Shown here in pieces: positions 1 to 6,072 of a DNA stretch of 9,379 nucleotides. Origin of the DNA: Candidatus Scatousia excrementipullorum (GTDB taxonomy: Bacteria > Cyanobacteriota > Vampirovibrionia > Gastranaerophilales > Gastranaerophilaceae); the NCBI GenBank assembly GCA_017694215.1, contig JADIND010000019.1, forward strand, positions 1 to 9,379, given 5' to 3'. The translations under genes and the position numbers were made by a program. The notes under the pieces are model-generated. The model was not told the DNA's origin and ran no database searches. It saw only the letters and a list, made by a program, of their open reading frames with translations. Within the stretch, counting starts at the first letter, position 1. The number at the start of each line of letters is the position of its first letter.

Positions 1-132
1 GAATACGCATCCGTTTTTAAAATGCATAATTTTATGCAGGTTAGAAAAAATTTTTTCTCCTGCATTTTCTCTCTCATACTTTGTATTAAGAAAATTATTA
101 ATATTTTCCGGTAAATTTTCAAAAATATTCAT
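1..132 (-). CDS. Unidentified protein, N-terminal 44 residues only
   Basis: An open frame starts at an ATG 12 nt after the hpt stop and runs off the left edge without a stop, so only the N-terminus is visible. It begins MNIFENLPENINNF and ends in IMHFKNGCVF. There is no signal peptide or membrane segment; the visible part looks helical, followed by what could be the first strand of a sensory domain. The segment KIFSNLHKIMHFKNGCVF is reminiscent of the start of a GAF domain, but this is only a resemblance. It is the last visible gene of the minus-strand operon. It is not an obvious FtsH, which would open with a hydrophobic helix, although ftsH follows tilS-hpt in Bacillus. No strong Shine-Dalgarno is visible, so it may be translated by coupling to hpt. 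Function unknown. Confidence 0.6.
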   Translation of the reverse strand, partial: MNIFENLPENINNFLNTKYERENAGEKIFSNLHKIMHFKNGCVF

Positions 133-144
133 AAAATTTATCCG

Positions 145-678
145 TTATTTTTCAACATAACCGATATAGCGTAAATTTCTGTAATATCCTTCATAATCAA
201 GACCGTAGCCTACTACGAACTTGTCATCAACTTCAAACCCGTAATAATCAGGTTCAATATCTGTTTGTCTGGTGATTTTCTTATCTAAAAGAGAACAAAA
301 TTTTGTGGATTTTGTTTTGAAGTTACAATGCATAAAATCCATTAAAAATTTTGCTGTTAATCCGGTATCAACAATATCTTCAATAATAAGAACATTCTTC
401 CCGTTTAAATCAGGAAGAGATATGTCAACGGCATTAACTTTCCCTGTGGAGGTTGTACCTGTTCCGTAGCTGGAAAGACGAATAAACTCCATCTTTAAAG
501 GCATGTCCAGATATTTTACCAGATCTGTAGCAAACATAACAGCACCTTTTAAGACACATATAGCGTAAACTTCTTCACCATTGTAAAACTTGTTCATTTC
601 ATCAGCAATTTCTTTAATTCTTTCCTGTATAGCAGCTTCACTGAATAATACTTTAAGTTCAGATAATTTAATTTCCAT
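145..678 (-). CDS. hpt: Hypoxanthine(-guanine) phosphoribosyltransferase
   Basis: Purine salvage enzyme: it joins hypoxanthine or guanine to PRPP, giving IMP or GMP, in the cytoplasm. All family motifs are present over 177 residues, the usual bacterial length. They are the LKGA loop (43-46), the flexible catalytic loop SSYGTGTTSTG (from 69), the PRPP-binding EDIVDTGLT (100-108) with its paired acidic residues, LLDKK (130-134) with the purine-contacting lysine, and VVGYGLDY (155-162) near the C-terminus. I chose the ATG at 678 because AGAGG lies 6 nt upstream; the in-frame TTG at 684 directly abuts that AGAGG and cannot use it. The gene overlaps the end of tilS by 11 nt, and its Shine-Dalgarno is inside tilS. 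The tilS-hpt pairing is a well-known conserved neighbourhood (Bacillus, Listeria). No key residue is missing. Confidence 0.96.
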   Translation of the reverse strand: MEIKLSELKVLFSEAAIQERIKEIADEMNKFYNGEEVYAICVLKGAVMFATDLVKYLDMPLKMEFIRLSSYGTGTTSTGKVNAVDISLPDLNGKNVLIIEDIVDTGLTAKFLMDFMHCNFKTKSTKFCSLLDKKITRQTDIEPDYYGFEVDDKFVVGYGLDYEGYYRNLRYIGYVEK

Positions 679-1996
679 TTCCAACCTCTTTTTTAGTAAA
701 TTTTAACACATAAGAAGGTTTATTTTCAACTTTAATCTTCTCGCTGATACCGTATCCGATAACCCAGAAAATTTCATTTTCCCTGCATAAAAGCGGTATT
801 GAATCTTTTTTATAATTAGGAATTTTTTTTGAATTAAAATATTTTTTTAATTTCTGAGTACCCGGGACTCCGAGCGGCTGCATGATATCACCGTCTTTGC
901 GGTAACGGAGAGTAAATTCAGGATTACAAACATCTATATATGCAATGCAATCCTTATCGTCAGGATAACTTTCCGGCAGTACAAAACATTCTTCTACGGT
1001 TAAAAATCCTCCGTCGAATTCATACTTGCCGCAGCCGTTAATTCTCACTTCAGTACCAGTTTTGATGGTTTTATTTATAAATTTAAATTCCTGCCTCCCT
1101 GCAAATAACCATAAATCTGTTGTTATTGAAAGTGTTTTTCCGGATTTATTTTCTTTATTTTCATTTATAAATTTTACAGCTTCTCGAATTTTTTCTCTGT
1201 CATAATCAAGATTATTTTCTTTAAAGAGATAATAAATAACCTTGTTTTGTACCGGCAATGACAGTTTTGCAAATTCCGGGGTAGAACTGCCGATTTTTTC
1301 AGATAAATTTTTTATATATTCTTTCAAAATTCCGTTTTCTTCCTCTGCAACTTTTGCCAGAGAATTCAGGGCATTAACGAAATCCTTATTTATCTCTTTT
1401 AGCAGGGGCATAATCTTATGGCGGATAAAGTTACGCTTATACTTTACATCGTAATTTGAACTGTCAAGATTCGGAGTTAAGTTGTGAGATGCACAGTATG
1501 CCTCAATTTCGTTTCTTGAAATAGTTAAAAGAGGTCTAAAAAAAATACCTCTGTGTTCAGCTATCGCACAAAGACCTTCCACACCGGTACCTTTTATAAC
1601 CCTGTATAAAACGGTTTCGGCATTGTCATCAGCATTATGGGCAGTTAAGACACATTTTGAATTAAATTTTTCTGCTGCTCTTTTAAAAAATTCGTAACGT
1701 TCTTTTCTTGCAACAGTTTCCGTATGCGGAAGATTTTTATCCAAAGTTTCAGAATAAAAAGGAATTCTTTTTTTTTCGCAATACTCCTTGCAGAAAAGCA
1801 TATCCTTCCGACTTTCCTCCCCCCGCCAGTTATGATTAAGATGTATAGCAACAGGTTCCATACCGGAATCAATTAAAACATCAAGAAGGCATAACGAATC
1901 GAAACCTCCGGAAAAAGCGACTAGCAGCGGTTCTTTTGTATTTTTCAAATTATATTTAACAAGAAAGTTATTGACATTTTCTCTGATATTACACAT
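668..1996 (-). CDS. tilS: tRNA(Ile)-lysidine synthetase
   Basis: Essential enzyme that uses ATP and lysine to convert the wobble cytidine of the CAU-anticodon tRNA-Ile2 to lysidine, so that it reads AUA. The 442-residue product has the N-type ATP pyrophosphatase (PP-loop) signature SGGFDS (29-34). This is followed by HLNHNWRGEES (52-62), the LTAHNADDNAET motif (117-128) and RNFIRHKIMPLL (188-199), which together form the catalytic domain. The TilS C-terminal domain is visible near the end, with RKDGD, LKKYFNSKKIP and FWVIGYGISEKI. I placed the start at the ATG at 1996, giving a normal distance to the PP-loop. A longer frame opens at 2053 but adds 19 residues lying inside the upstream gene. 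The ATG sits in an ATGTGTAA overlap with the upstream stop (8 nt). No good Shine-Dalgarno is visible, so translation probably depends on reinitiation. The next gene is hpt, the usual partner. Confidence 0.95.
   Translation of the reverse strand: MCNIRENVNNFLVKYNLKNTKEPLLVAFSGGFDSLCLLDVLIDSGMEPVAIHLNHNWRGEESRKDMLFCKEYCEKKRIPFYSETLDKNLPHTETVARKERYEFFKRAAEKFNSKCVLTAHNADDNAETVLYRVIKGTGVEGLCAIAEHRGIFFRPLLTISRNEIEAYCASHNLTPNLDSSNYDVKYKRNFIRHKIMPLLKEINKDFVNALNSLAKVAEEENGILKEYIKNLSEKIGSSTPEFAKLSLPVQNKVIYYLFKENNLDYDREKIREAVKFINENKENKSGKTLSITTDLWLFAGRQEFKFINKTIKTGTEVRINGCGKYEFDGGFLTVEECFVLPESYPDDKDCIAYIDVCNPEFTLRYRKDGDIMQPLGVPGTQKLKKYFNSKKIPNYKKDSIPLLCRENEIFWVIGYGISEKIKVENKPSYVLKFTKKEVGNGN
685..689 (-). 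promoter_or_regulatory. Ribosome binding site that decides the hpt start
   Basis: AGAGG on the minus strand, 6 nt before the ATG at 678. It lies in the last codons of tilS. It touches the alternative TTG at 684 with no spacer, which rules that start out. Confidence 0.75.
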
Positions 1997-3347
1997 TATC
2001 AAACTTTTTAATGCCTTCTTTAATTTCAACCGCATCAACGCCGAGATATTCAAGAGCTTTCATAGCAAGACAATCAGGTTCGGTTGTCAGAGCAAGAAGC
2101 ATGTCGGATGATTCAATACGTGACTTATGTTTCCTTTTTGCAAATTCCCATGCTTTTTCAAGAACACGTTTTGCCCGCGGAGTAAAGACTATTTCTTTGT
2201 CGTAATACTCATTTCCGAAGCCGATGATATTTTCAACTGTTTTTCTGGCATCACGGATATTAATTGCGAGTTCCGAAAGAACCTGTGCCCCTACACCGGC
2301 ACCTTCTCCGATAATACCGAGCAGAAACATTTCTGTTCCGACAACATTACGTCCTAGCCGGCGTGCTTCCTCTTTTGCCAGACGCAGAATAGTGAGCGTT
2401 TGCGGCATTTCCTTTTCAATCGGTTTTATAATACTGTGTGCAAGATCATCATCAACGATTTTTAACTCTTTAAAAATCTCATATGCAAGCCCTTTTTTGG
2501 TTTTTAAAATCCCGAGCACGATATGCTCCGGCAAAACAACCGAGGAACCTAGTTCTTTTGCCGTTTGTAAAGCCATATTCATTGTTGTAAAGGCATTAGG
2601 CGTAAATATAATCTGTCTGCCCTCATATTCTGCCTGACGCGACTGTATTTTTTCAAGTTTTTCATCAAAGCGTTCAAGCGTAACACCGTTTGCCTCCAGA
2701 ATTTTTGTAAGTTCAGAATCTTTGTCTTCTAATATTGAAGATATAATTTGTTCTGTCCCGAGAATTTCATAATTTGAAGCAGAAAGTTTGGCAACAGCCC
2801 GCTCAAAAACATTTGCAGATTCTTTGCTGTCAAAGATTGCATCAGTTGCATCCGCAGGCTTTTGCTCCTGTTCTTTAGTTTCTTCATTTTCAGGGTGAGA
2901 AAGTCTTTTAGTTTTACGCTGAACAAGTTTTTCCAGTAAAGTTCTTGCAGCAAAGACATTAAACCCAAGTTTTTCCAATGTTTTTACATTATTTGAATTT
3001 CTGTCATTAATTACGGCAAGAAATAAATGTTCGTACAATATTGACTGGTTGCCGGAGCGATTAGCCAAATCAAGAGTGTTTTTAAGCAAATTTTTAACAT
3101 GCATACTGAAATTCGGAGTCCCGGATGTTGTTTTTTGAGTTATATCAAGATTTTTTACGATTTCATCCCGAAGAGTTTCATATGAAATGTTATACATTTT
3201 AAAAATCTTCAAAGACACCCCGCGTGCCTCTTTTGCAAGTGCCAGTAAAAGATGCTCCGATAAAATATATTCAGAATTCATCTCCTGAGCTATTGTCTGA
3301 GCCTCGCTTACAACATTTAATGCTTTTTCCGTAAATTTTTCAAACAA
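1989..3347 (-). CDS. Triple Clp N-domain (Clp_R) protein without AAA+ ATPase
   Basis: A 452-residue protein built from six Clp_R half-repeats, which makes three complete ClpA/ClpC-type N-domains. The approximate half-repeat limits are 2-68, 79-143, 171-237, 246-310, 316-378 and 386-449, with a charged linker at 144-170. It begins MFEKFTEKA, as ClpC does. The third domain is the most ClpC-like: LAKEEARRLG, GTEMFLLGIIGEG and, at the start of its second half, IVFTPRAKRVLE. In ClpC/ClpA this domain binds adaptors (MecA, ClpS) and substrates. No Walker A, Walker B or ClpP-docking loop follows, and the gene ends in a clean stop, so it is not a truncated clpC by frameshift within this window. The start is a TTG with GAGGAA 6 nt upstream. 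It lies 3 nt after the DUF1292 gene and overlaps tilS by 8 nt. Likely roles are adaptor, scaffold or decoy for a Clp unfoldase (inference). Plant and algal ClpT proteins are a precedent for ATPase-free Clp N-domains, but each carries one domain. Confidence 0.9.
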   Translation of the reverse strand: MFEKFTEKALNVVSEAQTIAQEMNSEYILSEHLLLALAKEARGVSLKIFKMYNISYETLRDEIVKNLDITQKTTSGTPNFSMHVKNLLKNTLDLANRSGNQSILYEHLFLAVINDRNSNNVKTLEKLGFNVFAARTLLEKLVQRKTKRLSHPENEETKEQEQKPADATDAIFDSKESANVFERAVAKLSASNYEILGTEQIISSILEDKDSELTKILEANGVTLERFDEKLEKIQSRQAEYEGRQIIFTPNAFTTMNMALQTAKELGSSVVLPEHIVLGILKTKKGLAYEIFKELKIVDDDLAHSIIKPIEKEMPQTLTILRLAKEEARRLGRNVVGTEMFLLGIIGEGAGVGAQVLSELAINIRDARKTVENIIGFGNEYYDKEIVFTPRAKRVLEKAWEFAKRKHKSRIESSDMLLALTTEPDCLAMKALEYLGVDAVEIKEGIKKFDNV

Positions 3348-3350
3348 TGT

Positions 3351-3626
3351 TTATTCCTCGTCGTCTACTTCATCCGCTAAATTTTCAACATATTCAGCAA
3401 CTCTGTTGAATTCTGCATCGTCATCTATTGTTTCAAATAAATAATCTTCGCCGTCTTTTGTTAATCTCATTAAAACAAGTTCATCTTCTTCACCGGCTTG
3501 CGAATCTGTCGGAAGAAGAAGTGCATATTCCTGTTCTTCAACTTCAACAATGTCATACAATTCAAATGTAATTACGTTACCGTTTTCATCAACAGTTTCA
3601 ATTAACTGATCATTTTCTTTTGCCAT
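3351..3626 (-). CDS. DUF1292 (YrzB-like) small acidic protein
   Basis: A 91-residue, strongly acidic cytoplasmic protein. The pattern TVDENGNVITFELYDIVEVE, then EYALLLPTD, an acidic loop with a VLMRL strand, and a YLFETIDDDAEFNRVAEYVE tail matches the DUF1292 family as I know it from Firmicutes (YrzB). The family has no established biochemical function. In Bacillus and relatives the gene sits beside ruvX (yrrK), as it does here, and cyanobacteria have a related small protein (DUF3727) near ruvX; both support the assignment. I placed the start at the ATG at 3626, with AGAGGAA 4 nt upstream. The frame extends to 3683, but that extra segment overlaps ruvX and its Lys/Arg-rich sequence looks like read-through. 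It follows ruvX by 20 nt and its terminal codons carry the ribosome binding site of the next gene. Confidence 0.88.
   Translation of the reverse strand: MAKENDQLIETVDENGNVITFELYDIVEVEEQEYALLLPTDSQAGEEDELVLMRLTKDGEDYLFETIDDDAEFNRVAEYVENLADEVDDEE
3354..3359 (-). promoter_or_regulatory. Ribosome binding site supporting a TTG start
   Basis: GAGGAA on the minus strand, 6 nt before the TTG at 3347. The same six bases are the last two sense codons (Glu-Glu) of the DUF1292 gene. The site, plus the ClpC-like MFEKFTEKA that follows, shows that TTG is the true start of the Clp N-domain gene. Confidence 0.75.
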
Positions 3627-3630
3627 TTTG

Positions 3631-3637
3631 TTCCTCT
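3631..3637 (-). promoter_or_regulatory. Ribosome binding site of the DUF1292 gene
   Basis: AGAGGAA on the minus strand, 4 nt before the ATG at 3626. It favours this start over the longer open frame that reaches back into ruvX. Confidence 0.75.
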
Positions 3638-3646
3638 TTCTTTCTT

Positions 3647-4048
3647 TTATTTTCGTGACAGGTACTGTTCCAGTATAATACAAGCACTTTCAATATCAAC
3701 AAGTCCTTTATTTTTTCTGAAATCAATTTTTTTATTTCGCAGGTTTTCTTCGGCGGTTTCCGATGTAAGACGCTCATCCTCATATATTATCTCATAACCC
3801 GAAAGCTTTTTTGAAAAATTGATACAATCTTCAGCCTGCGAACCTTTTGTTCCGTCCATATTTAAAGGAACACCGCAGACAATTTTTTCCACATTATTTT
3901 CTTTTGCAATTTTTAAAACAGCCTCAACTGCTTTTTCCTCGGGATTACGTTCAATACATGAATGCCCGTTTGCCAGCATTAAAAGATAATCACTTAATGC
4001 AATACCAATTCTTTTTGTTCCTATATCCAGAGCCATAACCTTATACAT
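3647..4048 (-). CDS. ruvX: RuvX/YqgF-family RNase H-fold nuclease
   Basis: The YqgF/RuvX family is called a putative Holliday junction resolvase; in E. coli YqgF is linked to 5'-end processing of pre-16S rRNA. The 133-residue protein has normal length and the full set of RNase H-fold motifs. These are ALDIGTKRIGIALSD near the start (first catalytic Asp at residue 8), IVCGVPLNMDGTKGSQAE in the middle, YEDERLTSETAEENL with the second acidic cluster, and the C-terminal VDIESACIILEQYL with the last catalytic Asp. The ATG lies in an ATGTATAA overlap of 8 nt with the stop of the upstream HEAT-like gene, and AGGTGG lies 7 nt before it. The DUF1292 gene follows, the arrangement seen in Firmicutes. 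Cytoplasmic; no anomalies. Confidence 0.94.
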   Translation of the reverse strand: MYKVMALDIGTKRIGIALSDYLLMLANGHSCIERNPEEKAVEAVLKIAKENNVEKIVCGVPLNMDGTKGSQAEDCINFSKKLSGYEIIYEDERLTSETAEENLRNKKIDFRKNKGLVDIESACIILEQYLSRK

Positions 4049-5642
4049 GCTGCACCCACCTGTTCTCTATTGCATTTATAATTTCATCAAGCTCCGCAAT
4101 AGTAAATTTGTCCTGATTTTCTTCTGTATTGTATTTCAGCATAAAATAATATTCGTAAATACTTTTACGCAGAATATTTTTTAATAAATCAGCAAAATTT
4201 TCTTCTGACTTATATATTGTACAAAGAAACTCCGTAATTTTATCTTTTCTGTCCAGCATTTTTAAATAGGCACAAACCAGAATTCGTTTTGCCCAGATAT
4301 TTTTTTCTTTTTTATCAAATATTTTGTCAGTGTTTTCCTCAACTATTTTGTCAAAATCAACATTTTTTAAATTATTTTTTACTTCAAGGTTAAGATTTTC
4401 CAAAAACTCTTCAAATTCACTGCTGTATGTGGAATCTAAAAACCAGTGGTTCATAAATTTTTCCGAGAATACTTCATTCATTTCCTTTTGAGTTAAAGTC
4501 TCCCGGGTAAAATATTTACTAAGTAAGATTTCAAAGTTTCCATTTTCGTAATCAATATCAGCAAGCAAATTTTTCCAACAAACGTATTCATATGGTAAAA
4601 GCCAGTTGTTTGATTTAACTTTTGAAAGTCTTTCGTAGTAGATAAGCAAAGTCTTTACATCTTTTGGAGCAATATTAAGAACTTCTTCACCTTTGTAAAA
4701 ACGTTCAATAATCTTGTCGCACTCAAACTGCGATATATCATTGAACCCGAAACAGTCACGAATACCGTTGTAATCATTCACAACAACTGCCGCAAACTGC
4801 ACTCTCTTTGCACTGTTTGTTCTCGAAAATATAATTGCCTGATTACCATGCCCGTCAGGATATGTAACACAACATCTGTACGGAACAGAATCAGATAAGA
4901 TTTTTTTATAAAACTCTTTTGAATTGTCCTCTCTTATACCGCTTAGTTTGAGAATTGAAATATTTTTTTTGACAAGCGGCTTTAAGGAATCATCTACAAA
5001 ATCAAGGCTTGTATTAAGTGCATGGTAGGCAAGCTGTGATTTGGAATTGCCGAGAATATTAAGAGCTTCTTTACCGATATCAGAATCAGGCTGGGATAGA
5101 AATACCGGAATTAAAATATTTGCGAGTGCGTCTTTTTCATAATCTTCCGCAAGGGATTTAATTAAAAGAATTTTATCTTTAGCATCCACGGCATGAAGAA
5201 AATCAAGAAAATCAATTTGCACTTCCGGGTTGATTATAGCTTTGTCAAGCATCTGTTTTGTATCTTCATCAATTATATCAAACGAATCGCCTACAGCATC
5301 AGCATAATCTTCATATTTCCAGTCGGTTTCCAATTCACGTAAAAAACCCAGAACAATAATTTTTACTTCGCTTGAGGCAAGATTACTCTTTAAAATATCC
5401 CAGAGTTTTGAAATAAGTTCGTCTTTTTCCGTATAACGCTCAAGCAAACATTTAACAATTCTTTCACTGCCTGATTTTATATTAACTAATTCCTTAAAAA
5501 GAAGCCTTGAAATAATACTTTTGTCACACAAATCAAGGACAGAAAAAACGTCAGGAGAAATTTCTCTCACATCAGATTCATGTGAATATTTATTAATAAT
5601 TCTCAAAATTTCTGATTTTATCTCAAACGGGTTAAGTTCCAT
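4041..5642 (-). CDS. Large HEAT-like helical protein of unknown function
   Basis: I do not recognise this 533-residue protein as a named family. Residues 1-240 are a run of amphipathic helices with HEAT/armadillo-like phrasing, for example SSEVKIIVLGFLRELE, NPEVQIDFLDFLHAVDAKD and DIGKEALNILGNSKSQLAYHAL. Residues about 255-300 differ: an apparently beta-rich block (CCVTYPDGHGNQAIIFSR, then VQFAAVVVNDYNGIRDCFGF) with hydrophobic strands and Gly/Asp turns, like a small separate domain set into the solenoid. The remaining 230 residues are again helical, charged and rich in Lys, Glu and Asn. There is no signal peptide, membrane segment or catalytic motif I can name. I chose the ATG at 5642, 7 nt after the upstream stop; the frame is open to 5717 but that part overlaps the zinc-finger gene. 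It overlaps ruvX by 8 nt. A protein-binding scaffold is the likeliest role (inference). Confidence 0.8.
   Translation of the reverse strand: MELNPFEIKSEILRIINKYSHESDVREISPDVFSVLDLCDKSIISRLLFKELVNIKSGSERIVKCLLERYTEKDELISKLWDILKSNLASSEVKIIVLGFLRELETDWKYEDYADAVGDSFDIIDEDTKQMLDKAIINPEVQIDFLDFLHAVDAKDKILLIKSLAEDYEKDALANILIPVFLSQPDSDIGKEALNILGNSKSQLAYHALNTSLDFVDDSLKPLVKKNISILKLSGIREDNSKEFYKKILSDSVPYRCCVTYPDGHGNQAIIFSRTNSAKRVQFAAVVVNDYNGIRDCFGFNDISQFECDKIIERFYKGEEVLNIAPKDVKTLLIYYERLSKVKSNNWLLPYEYVCWKNLLADIDYENGNFEILLSKYFTRETLTQKEMNEVFSEKFMNHWFLDSTYSSEFEEFLENLNLEVKNNLKNVDFDKIVEENTDKIFDKKEKNIWAKRILVCAYLKMLDRKDKITEFLCTIYKSEENFADLLKNILRKSIYEYYFMLKYNTEENQDKFTIAELDEIINAIENRWVQHV
4056..4061 (-). promoter_or_regulatory. 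Ribosome binding site of ruvX
   Basis: AGGTGG on the minus strand, 7 nt before the ruvX ATG at 4048. It lies within the last codons of the upstream HEAT-like gene, so ribosomes finishing that gene meet the ruvX start directly. Confidence 0.6.
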
Positions 5643-5649
5643 TATCAAT

Positions 5650-5922
5650 TTACTTTCTGGCCTTTCCCCAGAATGCATCCAGAATCTGCTGAGCCTCTGC
5701 AGACGGCATTCTGTCATTCAAAATAAGATATTGTACAGCAATCATTGCACATTCGGAGCAAATATTAACCCCCGGACCTTTGACCATCTTCAAAACCTGC
5801 GTATTCGGCCTTTTGCAAAAGCTGCAGTAAACTAAACCGTCATCTCTTTCGCTGTCACTTTCTTCTCTGTGCGATACTGCTTTCTTCTTTGCCCCTAACT
5901 TTACAACCTTTTCTTCGGACAT
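5650..5922 (-). CDS. Stand-alone ClpX-type C4 zinc-finger protein
   Basis: A 90-residue protein whose core is the zinc-binding domain that begins ClpX. It has YCSFC (Cys33, Cys36), the KMVKGPGVNIC segment and CSEC (Cys55, Cys58), giving CxxC-18-CxxC as in ClpX, where the matching stretch also contains a GPGV turn. In ClpX this domain dimerises and recognises adaptors (SspB, UmuD) and some substrates (lambda O, Mu A). No AAA+ module follows: the protein ends after a short helix (PSAEAQQILDAFWGKARK). The first 30 residues are a charged, probably disordered tail. The ATG at 5922 has a near-perfect AAGGAG 6 nt upstream. It is the first gene of the minus-strand operon, directly behind the divergent promoter. 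It could be an adaptor, a competitor for ClpX ligands, or an unrelated zinc-ribbon protein using the same fold. The domain call is strong; the function is inference. Confidence 0.88.
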   Translation of the reverse strand: MSEEKVVKLGAKKKAVSHREESDSERDDGLVYCSFCKRPNTQVLKMVKGPGVNICSECAMIAVQYLILNDRMPSAEAQQILDAFWGKARK

Positions 5923-5928
5923 ATTTTT

Positions 5929-5934
5929 CTCCTT
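5929..5934 (-). promoter_or_regulatory. Strong ribosome binding site of the zinc-finger gene
   Basis: AAGGAG on the minus strand, 6 nt before the ATG at 5922. It is the best Shine-Dalgarno match in the window and serves the first gene of the operon. Confidence 0.75.
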
Positions 5935-5971
5935 AATTTTAAGCTTTTACAAACTAAAGCCGTTTTTCTCT

Positions 5972-6001
5972 ATTGTAACTTAAATTTTTAAAATTTGCCA
6001 A
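5972..6001 (-). promoter_or_regulatory. Sigma70-type promoter of the minus-strand operon
   Basis: Read on the minus strand: -35 TTGGCA (5996-6001), an 18-bp spacer, and -10 TACAAT (5972-5977). Each hexamer matches the consensus at five of six positions. Transcription would start near 5965, leaving a leader of about 43 nt before the zinc-finger gene. It should drive the whole run down to the left edge. Confidence 0.6.
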
Positions 6002-6006
6002 ATTTT
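5990..6006. repeat. Perfect 17-bp palindrome over both -35 elements
   Basis: AAAATTTG C CAAATTTT: two 8-bp arms around one central base, with no mismatch. It covers the -35 hexamers of both divergent promoters. It could be the operator of a dimeric regulator, or a by-product of two back-to-back -35 boxes in AT-rich DNA. Confidence 0.6.
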
Positions 6007-6023
6007 TTTTATTAACTTATAAT
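5995..6023 (+). promoter_or_regulatory. Sigma70-type promoter of the lipoprotein-lgt pair
   Basis: Plus strand: -35 TTGCCA (5995-6000), a 17-bp spacer, and a perfect -10 TATAAT (6018-6023). Transcription would start near 6030, about 43 nt before the ATG of the TPR gene. Its -35 hexamer overlaps that of the divergent promoter. Confidence 0.65.
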
Positions 6024-6055
6024 AACCTTAAAACATCTTAATAAAGTTTAAATAA

Positions 6056-6061
6056 AGAGGG
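6056..6061 (+). promoter_or_regulatory. Ribosome binding site of the TPR lipoprotein gene
   Basis: AGAGGG, 11 nt before the ATG at 6073. The spacing is longer than usual, but it is the only good site in the leader, and the signal peptide that follows supports this start. Confidence 0.55.
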
Positions 6062-6072
6062 TTTATTAATTT

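Noticed and set aside
1645..1872. Minus-strand 75-codon open frame inside tilS
   Set aside because: It is an out-of-frame shadow of the well-supported tilS catalytic domain.
1997..2053. N-terminal extension of TilS by 19 residues
   Set aside because: It lies within the end of the Clp N-domain gene; the ATG at 1996 gives the normal distance to the PP-loop.
2011..2637. Overlapping plus-strand open frames of 64, 76 and 137 codons
   Set aside because: They lie antisense to the Clp N-domain gene, which has clear domain homology. Their products are Ser/Arg-rich with no recognisable motif, and I saw no supporting ribosome binding site.
1989..3347. A clpC gene broken by frameshift or truncation
   Set aside because: No AAA+ remnants occur in the downstream frames, which are occupied by intact tilS, and three consecutive N-domains are not part of any normal ClpC.
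5643..5717. N-terminal extension of the HEAT-like protein by 25 residues
   Set aside because: It overlaps the zinc-finger gene out of frame and its Arg-rich sequence looks like read-through; the ATG at 5642 follows the upstream stop by 7 nt.
5942..5961. Possible hairpin (GCTTT/AAAGC) in the leader of the minus-strand operon
   Set aside because: Only about five base pairs, mostly A-T, with no T run; such stems are expected by chance in this AT-rich DNA.
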